From: Myxococcales bacterium
GTDB lineage: Bacteria > Myxococcota > Polyangia > Nannocystales > Nannocystaceae
Assembly: GCA_016793465.1 (NCBI GenBank)
Contig: JAEUJW010000034.1
Span: 1-64,000, forward strand
Direction: 5' to 3'
Length of the DNA: 64,000 nt
This document shows positions 45,455 to 53,362 of this stretch, one piece after another (position 1 is the stretch's first letter; each line of letters opens with the position of its first letter). The notes under the pieces are model-generated. The model saw nothing but the letters and a program-made list of their open reading frames with translations. It did no database searches and was not told where the DNA came from. Made by a program: the position numbers and the translations under genes.

Positions 45455-45964
45455 ATGCCTCGCAGGATCCCCACGCTCCTCCTCGCCGCGCTGCTCGCTA
45501 CCCCGGTCGTCGGCGCCTGCAAGAACGTGCAGACGATCCCCGGCACCGAGATCCCCGACACGCCGGACAACCGCGAGATCCTGCAGGTGCTCGAGCGCTT
45601 CCGCGGCGGCTTCGTGCGCCAGGACCCCGCCGTCATCCTCGCCACCGCCCACCCCACCTACTACGACGAGAGCGGCACCGACGACCCGAGCGACGACATC
45701 GTGTTCGAGGAGCTCGGCCCGACCCTGCGCAAGCGCATCGCCCAGGTCGAGTCGATCCGCTTCACCATGGAGTACCTCGACATCTTCATCCGCCGCGACC
45801 GCGCCACCGTCCACGTGTGGATCGACGCCTCGTTCCGCATGAAGCCGATCCTCGGCGACGACGGCACCCCCCGCCTGGCGCCGCGCGTGGTCCCGAAGCA
45901 GGACTACGCCAAGTTCGAGCTGATCCGCGAGGGCGACTCCTGGCTGATCACCAAGGGCATCTGA
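45455..45964 (+). CDS. Lipoprotein with NTF2-like fold candidate
   Basis: 169 residues with lipobox VVGAC (Cys22). The mature part starts with an extended segment and then has helix-strand features of a DUF4440/NTF2-like cone: EILQVLERFRGGFVRQDP, YLDIFIRRDRATVHVWIDASF, KFELIREGDSWLITKGI. Family assignment is moderate. It converges with the next gene at only 4 nt between stops. Confidence 0.78.
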   Translation: MPRRIPTLLLAALLATPVVGACKNVQTIPGTEIPDTPDNREILQVLERFRGGFVRQDPAVILATAHPTYYDESGTDDPSDDIVFEELGPTLRKRIAQVESIRFTMEYLDIFIRRDRATVHVWIDASFRMKPILGDDGTPRLAPRVVPKQDYAKFELIREGDSWLITKGI

Positions 45965-45968
45965 CGCC

Positions 45969-46976
45969 CTACTTCAGCGCCGCCGCCAGCGTCGTCCTCG
46001 CCGGGCCCTCCAGCGCGGCCAGCCGCGCCCGGCACAGGCCCGCGTCGGCGAGCACCGCCGCGGCCGCCAGGGCCCGCCGCGCGTCGCCCCCCGACATCAC
46101 CCGCTCGAGCAGCGCGAGCAGCACCGGAGCCGCCGCCGCGCCGAGGTTGTCGACCACATGGAACGCGTGGAGCTCCGCCCCGCACGCGTAGTTGAGCGGC
46201 TGCCCGCACGCCAGGCGCAGCGCCAGCGCGGGGTCGGTGATCGCGCTCAGCAGCACCACGCTGCCGTAGGCCGCCGCGCCGCGCCGCAGCGCCTTGACCG
46301 CGAGCTTGTGCGCCGCCTCGGGTGAGCGGCAGAACGTGGCCGCGCGCACGTACTCCGCCACTCCGAGCGACTCCCACAGCGCCCGCGTCGCCTCGTACTC
46401 CTCCGGCGAGGCCGCCAGGATCGATCGGCGCAGCAGCAGCCAGTACGGCTCGTAGCAGCCGGGCGCGTGCGCCTCGGCCTCGCCGCCCTTCAGCACGACG
46501 GTTCGCCGCGCGTCCCCGCTGTAGATCACGCCTTGCGAGCGGCCGCGCGTCCACACCACCCGCGAAGCGAACTCCAGCCCCCAAGCGCCGATCCAGAACG
46601 CCACCAGCGCCGCGATCGACGGGCGCCGGTTCTTGTCGTAGTCCGCCGCCGACTCGCCCTCGTGCAGCAGCATGCCGATCCGCAGCGACTCGCGCGCGGG
46701 CGTCGACGTCGACGGCGCCCTCGCCGACTTGAACTCCGCGCGCAGCGACGCCAGCACCTTCTCCGCCGCGCGGTCGGCCTCGTCCGACGTGGCCGCCAGC
46801 TTCGGCGCCCCGTACCGCCCGCGCAGCGTCGCCCAGGCCTCGTCTCCGTCGGGCGCCCCCGGATCCCCCGCCTGCGGATGCAACGACCCGAACAGCCGCG
46901 CGCGCTGGCGGGCGGTCCACACCACCCCGCCCGCCGTGCCTGTCGCCACCTTCGCCGTGGTCGTCTTCTTCGCCAT
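45969..46976 (-). CDS. Hypothetical cytoplasmic protein, helical-repeat-like, 335 residues
   Basis: Not recognised. Basic N-terminus (MAKKTTTAKVATGTAGG) and then a largely alpha-helical protein with repeated Ala/Leu helices in the last 130 residues (YGSVVLLSAITDPALALRLA, LLALLERVMSGGDARRALAAA), which look like HEAT- or Arm-like packing. The centre has two Trp-rich strands (FWIGAWGLEFASRVVWTRG). There is no signal peptide. The start is 20 nt after the end of the GST remnant. Confidence 0.75.
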   Translation of the reverse strand: MAKKTTTAKVATGTAGGVVWTARQRARLFGSLHPQAGDPGAPDGDEAWATLRGRYGAPKLAATSDEADRAAEKVLASLRAEFKSARAPSTSTPARESLRIGMLLHEGESAADYDKNRRPSIAALVAFWIGAWGLEFASRVVWTRGRSQGVIYSGDARRTVVLKGGEAEAHAPGCYEPYWLLLRRSILAASPEEYEATRALWESLGVAEYVRAATFCRSPEAAHKLAVKALRRGAAAYGSVVLLSAITDPALALRLACGQPLNYACGAELHAFHVVDNLGAAAAPVLLALLERVMSGGDARRALAAAAVLADAGLCRARLAALEGPARTTLAAALK

Positions 46977-46996
46977 CGTCGACCTCGTTCCGGTCG

Positions 46997-47164
46997 TCAC
47001 GCCCGCGCGCTCAGCCCCTCGATCTCGTACCGCCGCCGGCTCGCCCGCGCCTTGATCCGCCCGGCCAGGTCGACCCGCGCGAGCCGATGCTCCGCCCCGA
47101 TCTCGAGCAGGAGGAGGTGCACCAGCATGCTGGCCGACCCGGGCGAGGAGTAGAGCGTGTACAT
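46997..47164 (-). pseudogene. Truncated glutathione S-transferase, N-terminal fragment
   Basis: A 55-codon frame starts MYTLYSSPGSASMLVHLLLL, a clear match to the thioredoxin-fold beginning of GSTs (catalytic Ser in SSPGSAS). After the second strand (HRLARVDLAG) it departs into an Arg-rich tail (KARASRRRYEIEG) and stops; the rest of the GST (about 150 residues) is missing. The neighbouring gene starts 20 nt later, as if a rearrangement had replaced the GST body. It lies 39 nt after the pfkA stop. Confidence 0.7.
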
Positions 47165-47203
47165 CCCGCGCACGATACCGCGGCGCCGCGCGGGCGCGGG
47201 CGG

Positions 47204-48346
47204 TTAAAACGGCTGCTCCGCCCGCAGCATCAGCTTCTGCGACAGCTGGTACAGCTCGGAGTCCCGCGTCACCAGGCGGGGCGAGTGGGCCACCACCTCG
47301 TCGAGCGGCGTGGCTACCACGCGCGGCCCGCGGCACCCGACCATCACGTCGCCGTCGACCTGCTGCCCGTCGGGCAGGCGCCCCGTCAGCGCCAGGTCGG
47401 CCGCCGCCGCCCCGAGCATGCCGGCCAGCGTGTTGTCGAGCGCCGACGGCGAGCCGCCGCGGGCCACGTGCCCGACCGAGTTGATGCGCACCTCCATCGG
47501 GTGGCCGAGCCCGTCGCTGATCGGCGCGCACGACTCGATGGCCTGCTTCAGGCGCTGCGACCAGTCCGCCCCCGCCCGCTTCAGCACCCCCTCGGCGGCC
47601 ACGATCACGAAGTACCGGTAGTCGCGGCGCACCCCCGCGATCAGCCGCGGGAGGATCTGCGAGATGTCCCACGTCTCCTCGACCTCGGGGATGGCGACCA
47701 CCGCCGCGCCGCCGGCGATGGCCGACTGCAGGGCCAGCCAGCCCGACGTGTTGCCCATCACCTCGAGGATGATGGCCCGGCGGTGGCTCTCGATGGTGTC
47801 GCGCAGCTTGCGGATCGAGTCGACCACGTTGTTGAGCGCCGTGTCGTAGCCGATCGAGAAGTCGGAGCCGTGCAGGTCGTTGTCGATGGTGCCCGGGATG
47901 CCGATCACGCGGAACGGCCGGCGCGGGAACGTCGCCCGGTAGGCGTCGGCGATCAGGCGAGCGCCGCGCAGCGAGCCGTCGCCGCCGATCACCAGCAGGC
48001 TCTCGACCTGCGTCTGGAACAGGTTGACCGTCGCCACCCGCAGGAACGCCTCGCGGGCGGCCAGGCGCTCCTCGTAGTCGGGCGCCGAGCGCTCGGGCAG
48101 CAGCAGCTCCTGCACGCGGCCGGTGCCGAGGAACGTGCCGCCGCGGTGGATGATGTCGCGGACCGCCTTGCGATCGACGTTGCGGTCGCTCGACGAGTCG
48201 AGGCGCCGCGCCAGCCCGCGAAACCCGTCGCGGAACAGCAGCAGCTCGCTGTCGGGCGCGTCCATCTTGAGCCCGCGAAACGCCGCGCGCACCGCCGCAT
48301 TCATGCCCGGGGCGTCGCCCCCGCTCGTCAAGATCCCCACGCTCAT
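47204..48346 (-). CDS. pfkA: 6-phosphofructokinase
   Basis: Phosphorylates fructose-6-phosphate in glycolysis. It has GILTSGGDAPGMNAAVR, VIGGDGSLRGA, PGTIDNDLHGSDFSIGYDTA (catalytic TIDND), EVMGNTSGWLALQ, and GHVARGGSPSALD. GGDGS suggests ATP use. At 380 residues it is a little longer than the usual 320-340, with an extra stretch in the first third (LLPERSAPDYEERLAAREAF). Divergent from the CocE-type gene across about 40 bp. Confidence 0.95.
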   Translation of the reverse strand: MSVGILTSGGDAPGMNAAVRAAFRGLKMDAPDSELLLFRDGFRGLARRLDSSSDRNVDRKAVRDIIHRGGTFLGTGRVQELLLPERSAPDYEERLAAREAFLRVATVNLFQTQVESLLVIGGDGSLRGARLIADAYRATFPRRPFRVIGIPGTIDNDLHGSDFSIGYDTALNNVVDSIRKLRDTIESHRRAIILEVMGNTSGWLALQSAIAGGAAVVAIPEVEETWDISQILPRLIAGVRRDYRYFVIVAAEGVLKRAGADWSQRLKQAIESCAPISDGLGHPMEVRINSVGHVARGGSPSALDNTLAGMLGAAAADLALTGRLPDGQQVDGDVMVGCRGPRVVATPLDEVVAHSPRLVTRDSELYQLSQKLMLRAEQPF

Positions 48347-48386
48347 CGGCTGGCCTCGTGTGTGCGGGCGGGAGTATACCGGAGCC

Positions 48387-50345
48387 GTGTCGCCCGCGTT
48401 CTCGCGAAGCCCGCCTCACCGTCCCCTGATCCTGGCCGCGCTCGTGGTTTCGCAGTCCGCCTGCACTCACGACGCCGCCCCGCCGCAGGCCCCCGTGTGC
48501 GTCGTCGAGGCCCTCCCGCCGCAGCCGGCGACCTCCACGCCCAACCCGCCCGGCTCGCACGAATTCATCGTCGCCAACTACACCAAGCGAGAGGTGGAGA
48601 TCCCGATGCGCGACGGGGTCCGCCTCTACACCGCGATCTACAGCCCGAAGGACGCCACGCGGACCTACCCGATCCTCCTGCGCCGCACCCCCTACAGCTG
48701 CGCCCCCTACGGCCCCGACCAGTTCCCGACCGCCCTCGGCCCCGGCGCGCTGTATGCCGCCGCCGGCTACATCTTCGTCTACCAGGACGTGCGCGGCGCC
48801 TTCCTCTCGGACGGCGAGTTCCTCGACGTGCGCCCGCACAACCCCGACAAGACGTCCCCGCGCGACATCGACGAGTCGAGCGACGCCCACGACACCATCG
48901 CCTGGCTGGTCGCCAACGTCGCCGGCAACAACGGCCGCGTCGGCCTCTACGGCATCTCGTACCCCGGCTTCTACGCCGCCGCCGGCATGATCGACGCCCA
49001 CCCCGCGCTGAAGGCCGTCAGCCCCCAGGCCCCCATCGCCGACTTCTACTTCGACGACTTCCACCACCACGGCGCGTTCTTCCTGCCCCACGCCTTTAAT
49101 TTTTACGCATCGTTCGGCCAGCCGCGCCGCGAGAAGACCACCAGGTTCAACCCCGGCTTCGAGCACGGCGCCGCCGACGGCTACCAGTACTTCCTCGACC
49201 TCGGCCCGCTGAAAAACCTCGCGCCGCACACCCGCGACGTGAAGTTCTGGCAGGACATCGTCGCCCACCCCAACCGCGACGAGTACTGGCAGGCGCGCGA
49301 CATCCGGCCCCACCTGAAGCGCGTCGCCCCGGCCGTGCTCGTGGTCGGCGGCTGGTACGACGCCGAGGACCTGCACGGCCCCCTACAGATCTACCGCGCC
49401 GTCGAGCGGCAGAACCCCGGCGTCGCCAACCACCTCGTCATGGGCCCGTGGGGCCACGGCGGCTGGCACCGGACCACCGGCGAGCGCCTCGGCGACGTCG
49501 AGTTCGGCGCCGCCACCTCCGCCCACTACCAGGCCCGCATCGAGCTCCCGTTCTTCGAACACCACCTGAAGGGCGCGCCCGCCGACCCGCTGCCCGAGGC
49601 CAGCGTGTTCGAGACCGGCGCCAACCGCTGGCGCAGCTTCCCCGCGTGGCCTCCGCCGACCGCCCCGCGCACGCTGTGGCTCGACGACGGCGAGTCGCTG
49701 ACCGACGCCGCCCCGCAGGCGGCCGCGGCGCGCGACGAGTTCGTCAGCGACCCCCGACGCCCGGTCCCGTTCACCGCGGACATCGCCATCGGCATGACCA
49801 AGGAGTACATGACCGAGGACCAGCGCTTCGCCGCGCGGCGGCCCGACGTGCTCGTCTACCAGACCCCGCCGCTCGCCGCCGACCTCACCGTCGCCGGCCC
49901 GATCGCCGCCGACCTCTGGGTCTCGACCAGCGGCAGCGACGCCGACTGGGTCGTCAAGCTCATCGACGTGCTCCCCGCCGACACCCCCACGCCCGAGGGC
50001 ACGCGCCGCGGCGTCAAGCTCGGCGGCTACCAGATGATGGTCCGCAGCGAGGTCCTGCGCGGCCGCTTCCGCGACGGCTACGCCGCCCCCCGCCCGTTCA
50101 CGCCGAACGAGCCGACCGCCCTCACCGTCCCCCTGCAAGACGTCCTGCACACCTTCAAGAAGGGTCACCGTCTGATGATCCAGATCCAGAGCACCTGGTT
50201 CCCGCTCGTCGACCGCAACCCCCAGAAGTTCGTCGACAACATCTTCCTCGCCGACGAGTCCGACTTCCAGCGGGCCACCCACCGCGTCTACCGCCAGCGC
50301 GGCAAGGCCTCGAAGATCGTGCTGCCGATCCTCGCCGGCCCGTGA
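48387..50345 (+). CDS. CocE/NonD-family alpha/beta hydrolase, likely lipoprotein
   Basis: 652 residues from a GTG start. Signal with lipobox-like VSQSAC (Cys26), then the alpha/beta-hydrolase: the nucleophile Ser in GLYGISYPGFYA, Asp in GGWYDAEDLHG and His in GPWGHGGWH. The C-terminal jelly-roll (about 430-650) is typical of X-Pro dipeptidyl-peptidase/alpha-amino-acid ester hydrolases. Substrate not determinable: peptide, ester or antibiotic. Envelope location is inferred from the lipobox. Confidence 0.92.
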   Translation: MSPAFSRSPPHRPLILAALVVSQSACTHDAAPPQAPVCVVEALPPQPATSTPNPPGSHEFIVANYTKREVEIPMRDGVRLYTAIYSPKDATRTYPILLRRTPYSCAPYGPDQFPTALGPGALYAAAGYIFVYQDVRGAFLSDGEFLDVRPHNPDKTSPRDIDESSDAHDTIAWLVANVAGNNGRVGLYGISYPGFYAAAGMIDAHPALKAVSPQAPIADFYFDDFHHHGAFFLPHAFNFYASFGQPRREKTTRFNPGFEHGAADGYQYFLDLGPLKNLAPHTRDVKFWQDIVAHPNRDEYWQARDIRPHLKRVAPAVLVVGGWYDAEDLHGPLQIYRAVERQNPGVANHLVMGPWGHGGWHRTTGERLGDVEFGAATSAHYQARIELPFFEHHLKGAPADPLPEASVFETGANRWRSFPAWPPPTAPRTLWLDDGESLTDAAPQAAAARDEFVSDPRRPVPFTADIAIGMTKEYMTEDQRFAARRPDVLVYQTPPLAADLTVAGPIAADLWVSTSGSDADWVVKLIDVLPADTPTPEGTRRGVKLGGYQMMVRSEVLRGRFRDGYAAPRPFTPNEPTALTVPLQDVLHTFKKGHRLMIQIQSTWFPLVDRNPQKFVDNIFLADESDFQRATHRVYRQRGKASKIVLPILAGP

Positions 50346-50508
50346 CGACGCAGCACGGCACGGCGGCCGCGAGCTCGAGATCTCCGGCATCGGCGCCGCT
50401 CTCCGATCCGCCCGCCCGCTCCAGAACGGCCGCACACGCGCCTCTGCGGCCCCGCGCGAACTCTCGCCTGGCGTCGACCCGCGTCCGTCTCCTACAGTCG
50501 AAGGCTCG

Positions 50509-50913
50509 ATGTCCTCGCCCGCAACCTCCGCCGGCACCGCCTGGATCCTGTGGGGCGCCATGTGCCTCGCGCTGATCAACTACGTGATCGTCGCCTCCGC
50601 GATCACCCGCCACCCCGACGCCGCCAGCCCCTACCTGCCGCTGCTCACCGTCGGCTTCCTCGCCGTCGCCGCCATCAACACCGCCTGCTCGCTGCTGCTC
50701 GCCCCCCTGCTCGGCCGACGCATGCGCAGCTACTGGGTCTACCTGGTCGCGCGCCTGCTGTTCGCCGAGTCGGTCGCCCTCCTCGGCCTCGTCCTCTACC
50801 TCCTCGGCGCCGACATGCCGGTGTTCCTCGGATTCGCCGGCGTCACCCTCGCGCTGCTCCTGCTCTCGCTGCCGACCGCACGAGACCGCGAGCAATTCCT
50901 CCGCCGCCTCTGA
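50509..50913 (+). CDS. Small membrane protein with four helices
   Basis: 134 residues with four predicted membrane helices (ILWGAMCLALINYVIVASA, LLTVGFLAVAAINTACSLLL, VYLVARLLFAESVALLGLVLY in short form, and FLGFAGVTLALLLLSL), separated by short loops and a basic stretch (GRRMRSYW). Family not recognised. The gap 50346-50508 before it is non-coding and holds nothing distinct. Confidence 0.75.
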   Translation: MSSPATSAGTAWILWGAMCLALINYVIVASAITRHPDAASPYLPLLTVGFLAVAAINTACSLLLAPLLGRRMRSYWVYLVARLLFAESVALLGLVLYLLGADMPVFLGFAGVTLALLLLSLPTARDREQFLRRL

Positions 50914-51036
50914 CCACGCGCGAAAAGACCACCTCTTATCCTAAAGAGCGCCACGTCCGCCTCGTGGCCAGCGCCGTCGACATCCCCGCGACGCGCGTCG
51001 GTTGACGTCGCGCGCCCACGCGGGTCAAATGGCCCG

Positions 51037-51297
51037 ATGCACCTCGGCCTGCCGCTCCTGCTCCTGTTCGCCGCCCCCACCACCAGCGACGGCGGCGAGC
51101 ACGACACCGAAGACCCCGCCATCGCGAGCGAGAGCGGCGCCCTCGAGGACACCGGCGACGACCTCGACGACCCCAACGCCGGCCCGCCCGGCCCCAAGCC
51201 CAAAGGCCCCAAGGGCTGCCGCATCGGCGACCCCGCCGGCCCCATCGCTCTCCTCGCCCCCACCCTGCTGCTCCTCCTGCCCCGCCGTCGCCGCTGA
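51037..51297 (+). CDS. Minimal MYXO-CTERM-type sorted protein, 86 residues
   Basis: The signal peptide (LGLPLLLLFAAP) is followed by a very acidic segment (about 16-46, rich in Asp and Glu), a Gly/Pro/Lys stretch (NAGPPGPKPKGPKG), then a Cys at 61, a hydrophobic helix (ALLAPTLLLLLP) and a terminal RRRR. The Cys-helix-Arg tail is the MYXO-CTERM layout used by myxobacterial sorting. Only about 45 residues would remain after processing. The tail differs from the consensus, so this is moderate. The ribosome site is unclear. Confidence 0.6.
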   Translation: MHLGLPLLLLFAAPTTSDGGEHDTEDPAIASESGALEDTGDDLDDPNAGPPGPKPKGPKGCRIGDPAGPIALLAPTLLLLLPRRRR

Positions 51298-51328
51298 TCC
51301 CCACCTGCTTCTCCCCTCGAAAACACCA

Positions 51329-51430
51329 CCGAGCCGACGCCGCCGAGCTCCGACGCCGCCGAGCTCCGACACCGCCGAGCTCCGACACCGCCGAGCTCCG
51401 ACACCGCCGAGCTCCGACACCGCCGAGCCG
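51329..51430. repeat. 16-bp tandem repeat, about six copies
   Basis: The unit GAGCTCCGACACCGCC is repeated at exactly 16-bp spacing: GAGCTC at 51345, 51361, 51377, 51393 and 51409, with diverged GAGCCG copies at 51329 and 51425. The copies are almost identical, pointing to recent slippage. It follows the MYXO-CTERM gene. 16 is not a multiple of 3, so it cannot be a coding repeat. Confidence 0.85.
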
Positions 51431-51818
51431 ACGCCCCCATCACGCGACACCACGCCCCTGTCCGGGAGCGGGGCCCCGACGATGCCGCACGGGCGACGAG
51501 GTGGCCGACGCTGGGGCGCAGCCGGGCGGGGCCCCATGACAGCGCGCGCAGCCGCGTCGCGACAGCTCCGCGTGGTCCGTCCCCCTGGCCGACCTACACG
51601 CCCGCGAAGCGGCCCGAAGCCTCCGCCCAGGGGGCCCCTCGGCAGGAGGCTTTGCGCAGCGAAGGTCCGGAGTCGAACCGCAGCGGCGAGCACGTGACAT
51701 GGGGTACCGGCGTCGCGGGGGCCCCAAGTCCGTCGGCCACCCCGTCGCCCGCCGATCGCCCCTGAGCCCCGCGCTGCCCGAGCCCGCGTCGAAAGACCCG
51801 AGCCCGCGTTGAAGACGC
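51431..51818. other. Non-coding stretch, nothing definite
   Basis: About 390 bp between the 16-bp repeat and the next stop codon. Open frames exist in several phases but none has a ribosome site or a protein-like composition. A T-arm-like word on the minus strand (GGTTCGACTCC, 51669-51679) has no tRNA around it. Confidence 0.5.
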
Positions 51819-53084
51819 CTAGAAGTCGAAGCCGAACGACACGCCCTGCATGGTCGAGCCGAGCACCGGCCCGCCGCGGAAGTTCTTCGGCCCCTTGGAG
51901 ATGCTCTTCAGCGACTTCTCCTGCTTGATGAACTCCTTCGCGTCGGTGCGGTCCTGGTAGATGATGATCCCCAGCACCGCGCCGAGCAGCACGGTCGTCA
52001 GCAGGGCCACGTCGCCGCCGACGAACCGGCGGCGCATCGTGTAGCCCGTCTGGGCCACGTCGGACGCGTACGTCGTGTACTCGGTGCTCTGCAGCGGATC
52101 GGTCGGATCGAGCCCGGCCGCGTCGAGCCGGTCGACCGCGTCCTTGTAGGGTTTACGGGCGGCCAGGCCGAGCGAGTAGAACACCCCGGTGGCGACCAGG
52201 GCGCCGGCGGTCAGGCCGAGGGCCACCCACGCGCGCGTCTGGAAGTAGCCGAAGCGGTGCCCGAGCTTGCACGCCGGGCGCAGGTCCTTGGGGTCGTCCT
52301 TGTTGACCCGCGGCTTGCGCGGCCCGGTGCGGCAGAACGCCTTGAAGTCCTTCTTCAGGTCGACGGTCACGCCCGACGTATCGACCGTCTCGGACAGGCC
52401 GGTGTCGACCGCGTCCTGGGCGCGCTTGATCGCCTCGGCCTCGGCCGCCATCTCCTCGGGCGTCTTGCTCGGCTCGTCGAGCTCCGCGATCGCCTGCAGC
52501 TCGGCCTCGCTGGCGGGGGCCGGCGGCGACTGGGCGTCCTTCAGCATGGCAGCGACCGCGCGGGGCAGCGCCAGCGGGAGGATGAGGTCGGTCGACGTCC
52601 CGGCCGCCGACTTCTCGCCGACCTTCTTCTTCGCCGCCACGTCGTAGACCACCAGCGAGCTGTTCTTCGCGGGATCGGTGGTGTACGACCCGTAGACCAG
52701 GAAGTTGTAGGTCGTGCCGCCCTTGGCGCCCTTGATCAGCCACTCGGCGACCTTGCCGACGCAGTCGTCGGGCGAGCCCTTGCACTTCACCTTGGCCGAC
52801 GCCGCCTCGATGTCGAGGGCCACGCCCTTCACCGTGTAGCCGCTGTTCTCGAGCTCGGTCTGGACCGACGAGCGCATCGACCCGGCCGCCTCGGCGTCGC
52901 CGGTGAAGCGCATCAGGCCGACCACGTTGCCGGCCGACGCGGGCGCCCCCGCGGCGGGCGCGGGCGCGGCCGCGGGCGCCGCCAGCACGGGCAGCGGCGA
53001 GAGGACGATCGCACCGCTCAACACACCGGCCAGGGCGCTACGAAGGAGGGTGAAGCGTGAACGGTTCAGCGTGGCGGATGGCAT
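51819..53084 (-). CDS. Exported protein with N-terminal sensor-like domain and two C-terminal membrane helices
   Basis: 421 residues. Signal peptide (SALAGVLSGAIVLSPLPVLAAP) and an Ala/Pro linker, then a domain with VVGLMRFTGDAEAAGSMRSS and TYNFLVYGSYT that resembles the FlgO/TolB-N type used in outer-membrane-linked proteins. A long acidic helix follows (ELDEPSKTPEEMAAEAEAIK). Two helices (VALGLTAGALVATGVFYSLG and VALLTTVLLGAVLGIIIY) anchor the C-terminus. Function unknown. A second possible start is GTG at 53090. The gap 53085-53362 beyond it has no gene. Confidence 0.75.
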   Translation of the reverse strand: MPSATLNRSRFTLLRSALAGVLSGAIVLSPLPVLAAPAAAPAPAAGAPASAGNVVGLMRFTGDAEAAGSMRSSVQTELENSGYTVKGVALDIEAASAKVKCKGSPDDCVGKVAEWLIKGAKGGTTYNFLVYGSYTTDPAKNSSLVVYDVAAKKKVGEKSAAGTSTDLILPLALPRAVAAMLKDAQSPPAPASEAELQAIAELDEPSKTPEEMAAEAEAIKRAQDAVDTGLSETVDTSGVTVDLKKDFKAFCRTGPRKPRVNKDDPKDLRPACKLGHRFGYFQTRAWVALGLTAGALVATGVFYSLGLAARKPYKDAVDRLDAAGLDPTDPLQSTEYTTYASDVAQTGYTMRRRFVGGDVALLTTVLLGAVLGIIIYQDRTDAKEFIKQEKSLKSISKGPKNFRGGPVLGSTMQGVSFGFDF

Positions 53085-53362
53085 GTGCACGGACTGCGGC
53101 CGGACTATAGCGGCCTCATCCCGGCAGCGATAGTCCCGCGCGTCGGTTCTCGGTCGGACCCCTCGCGGCCGCGGTCCCGCGTCGGCCGCGGCGGCCCATC
53201 CACACGATCGGACCGCGGTCGGACGCCCCGGGTTTCGCGGCCCTGCGACGGCCTACGGGGCCGTCCGGGCCGTCAATCGGCCGCAGGGTGCCGCCGACCC
53301 CCGACGAATTACGCCGCGGCGTCCCGCCGATCCGCGGTCCCCTGCTCGGCCGAACAGTGCCG

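Noticed and set aside
51669..51679. Possible tRNA T-arm (GGTTCGACTCC on the minus strand)
   Set aside because: The flanking bases do not pair into a full T-stem, and no acceptor, D or anticodon arms can be placed around it.
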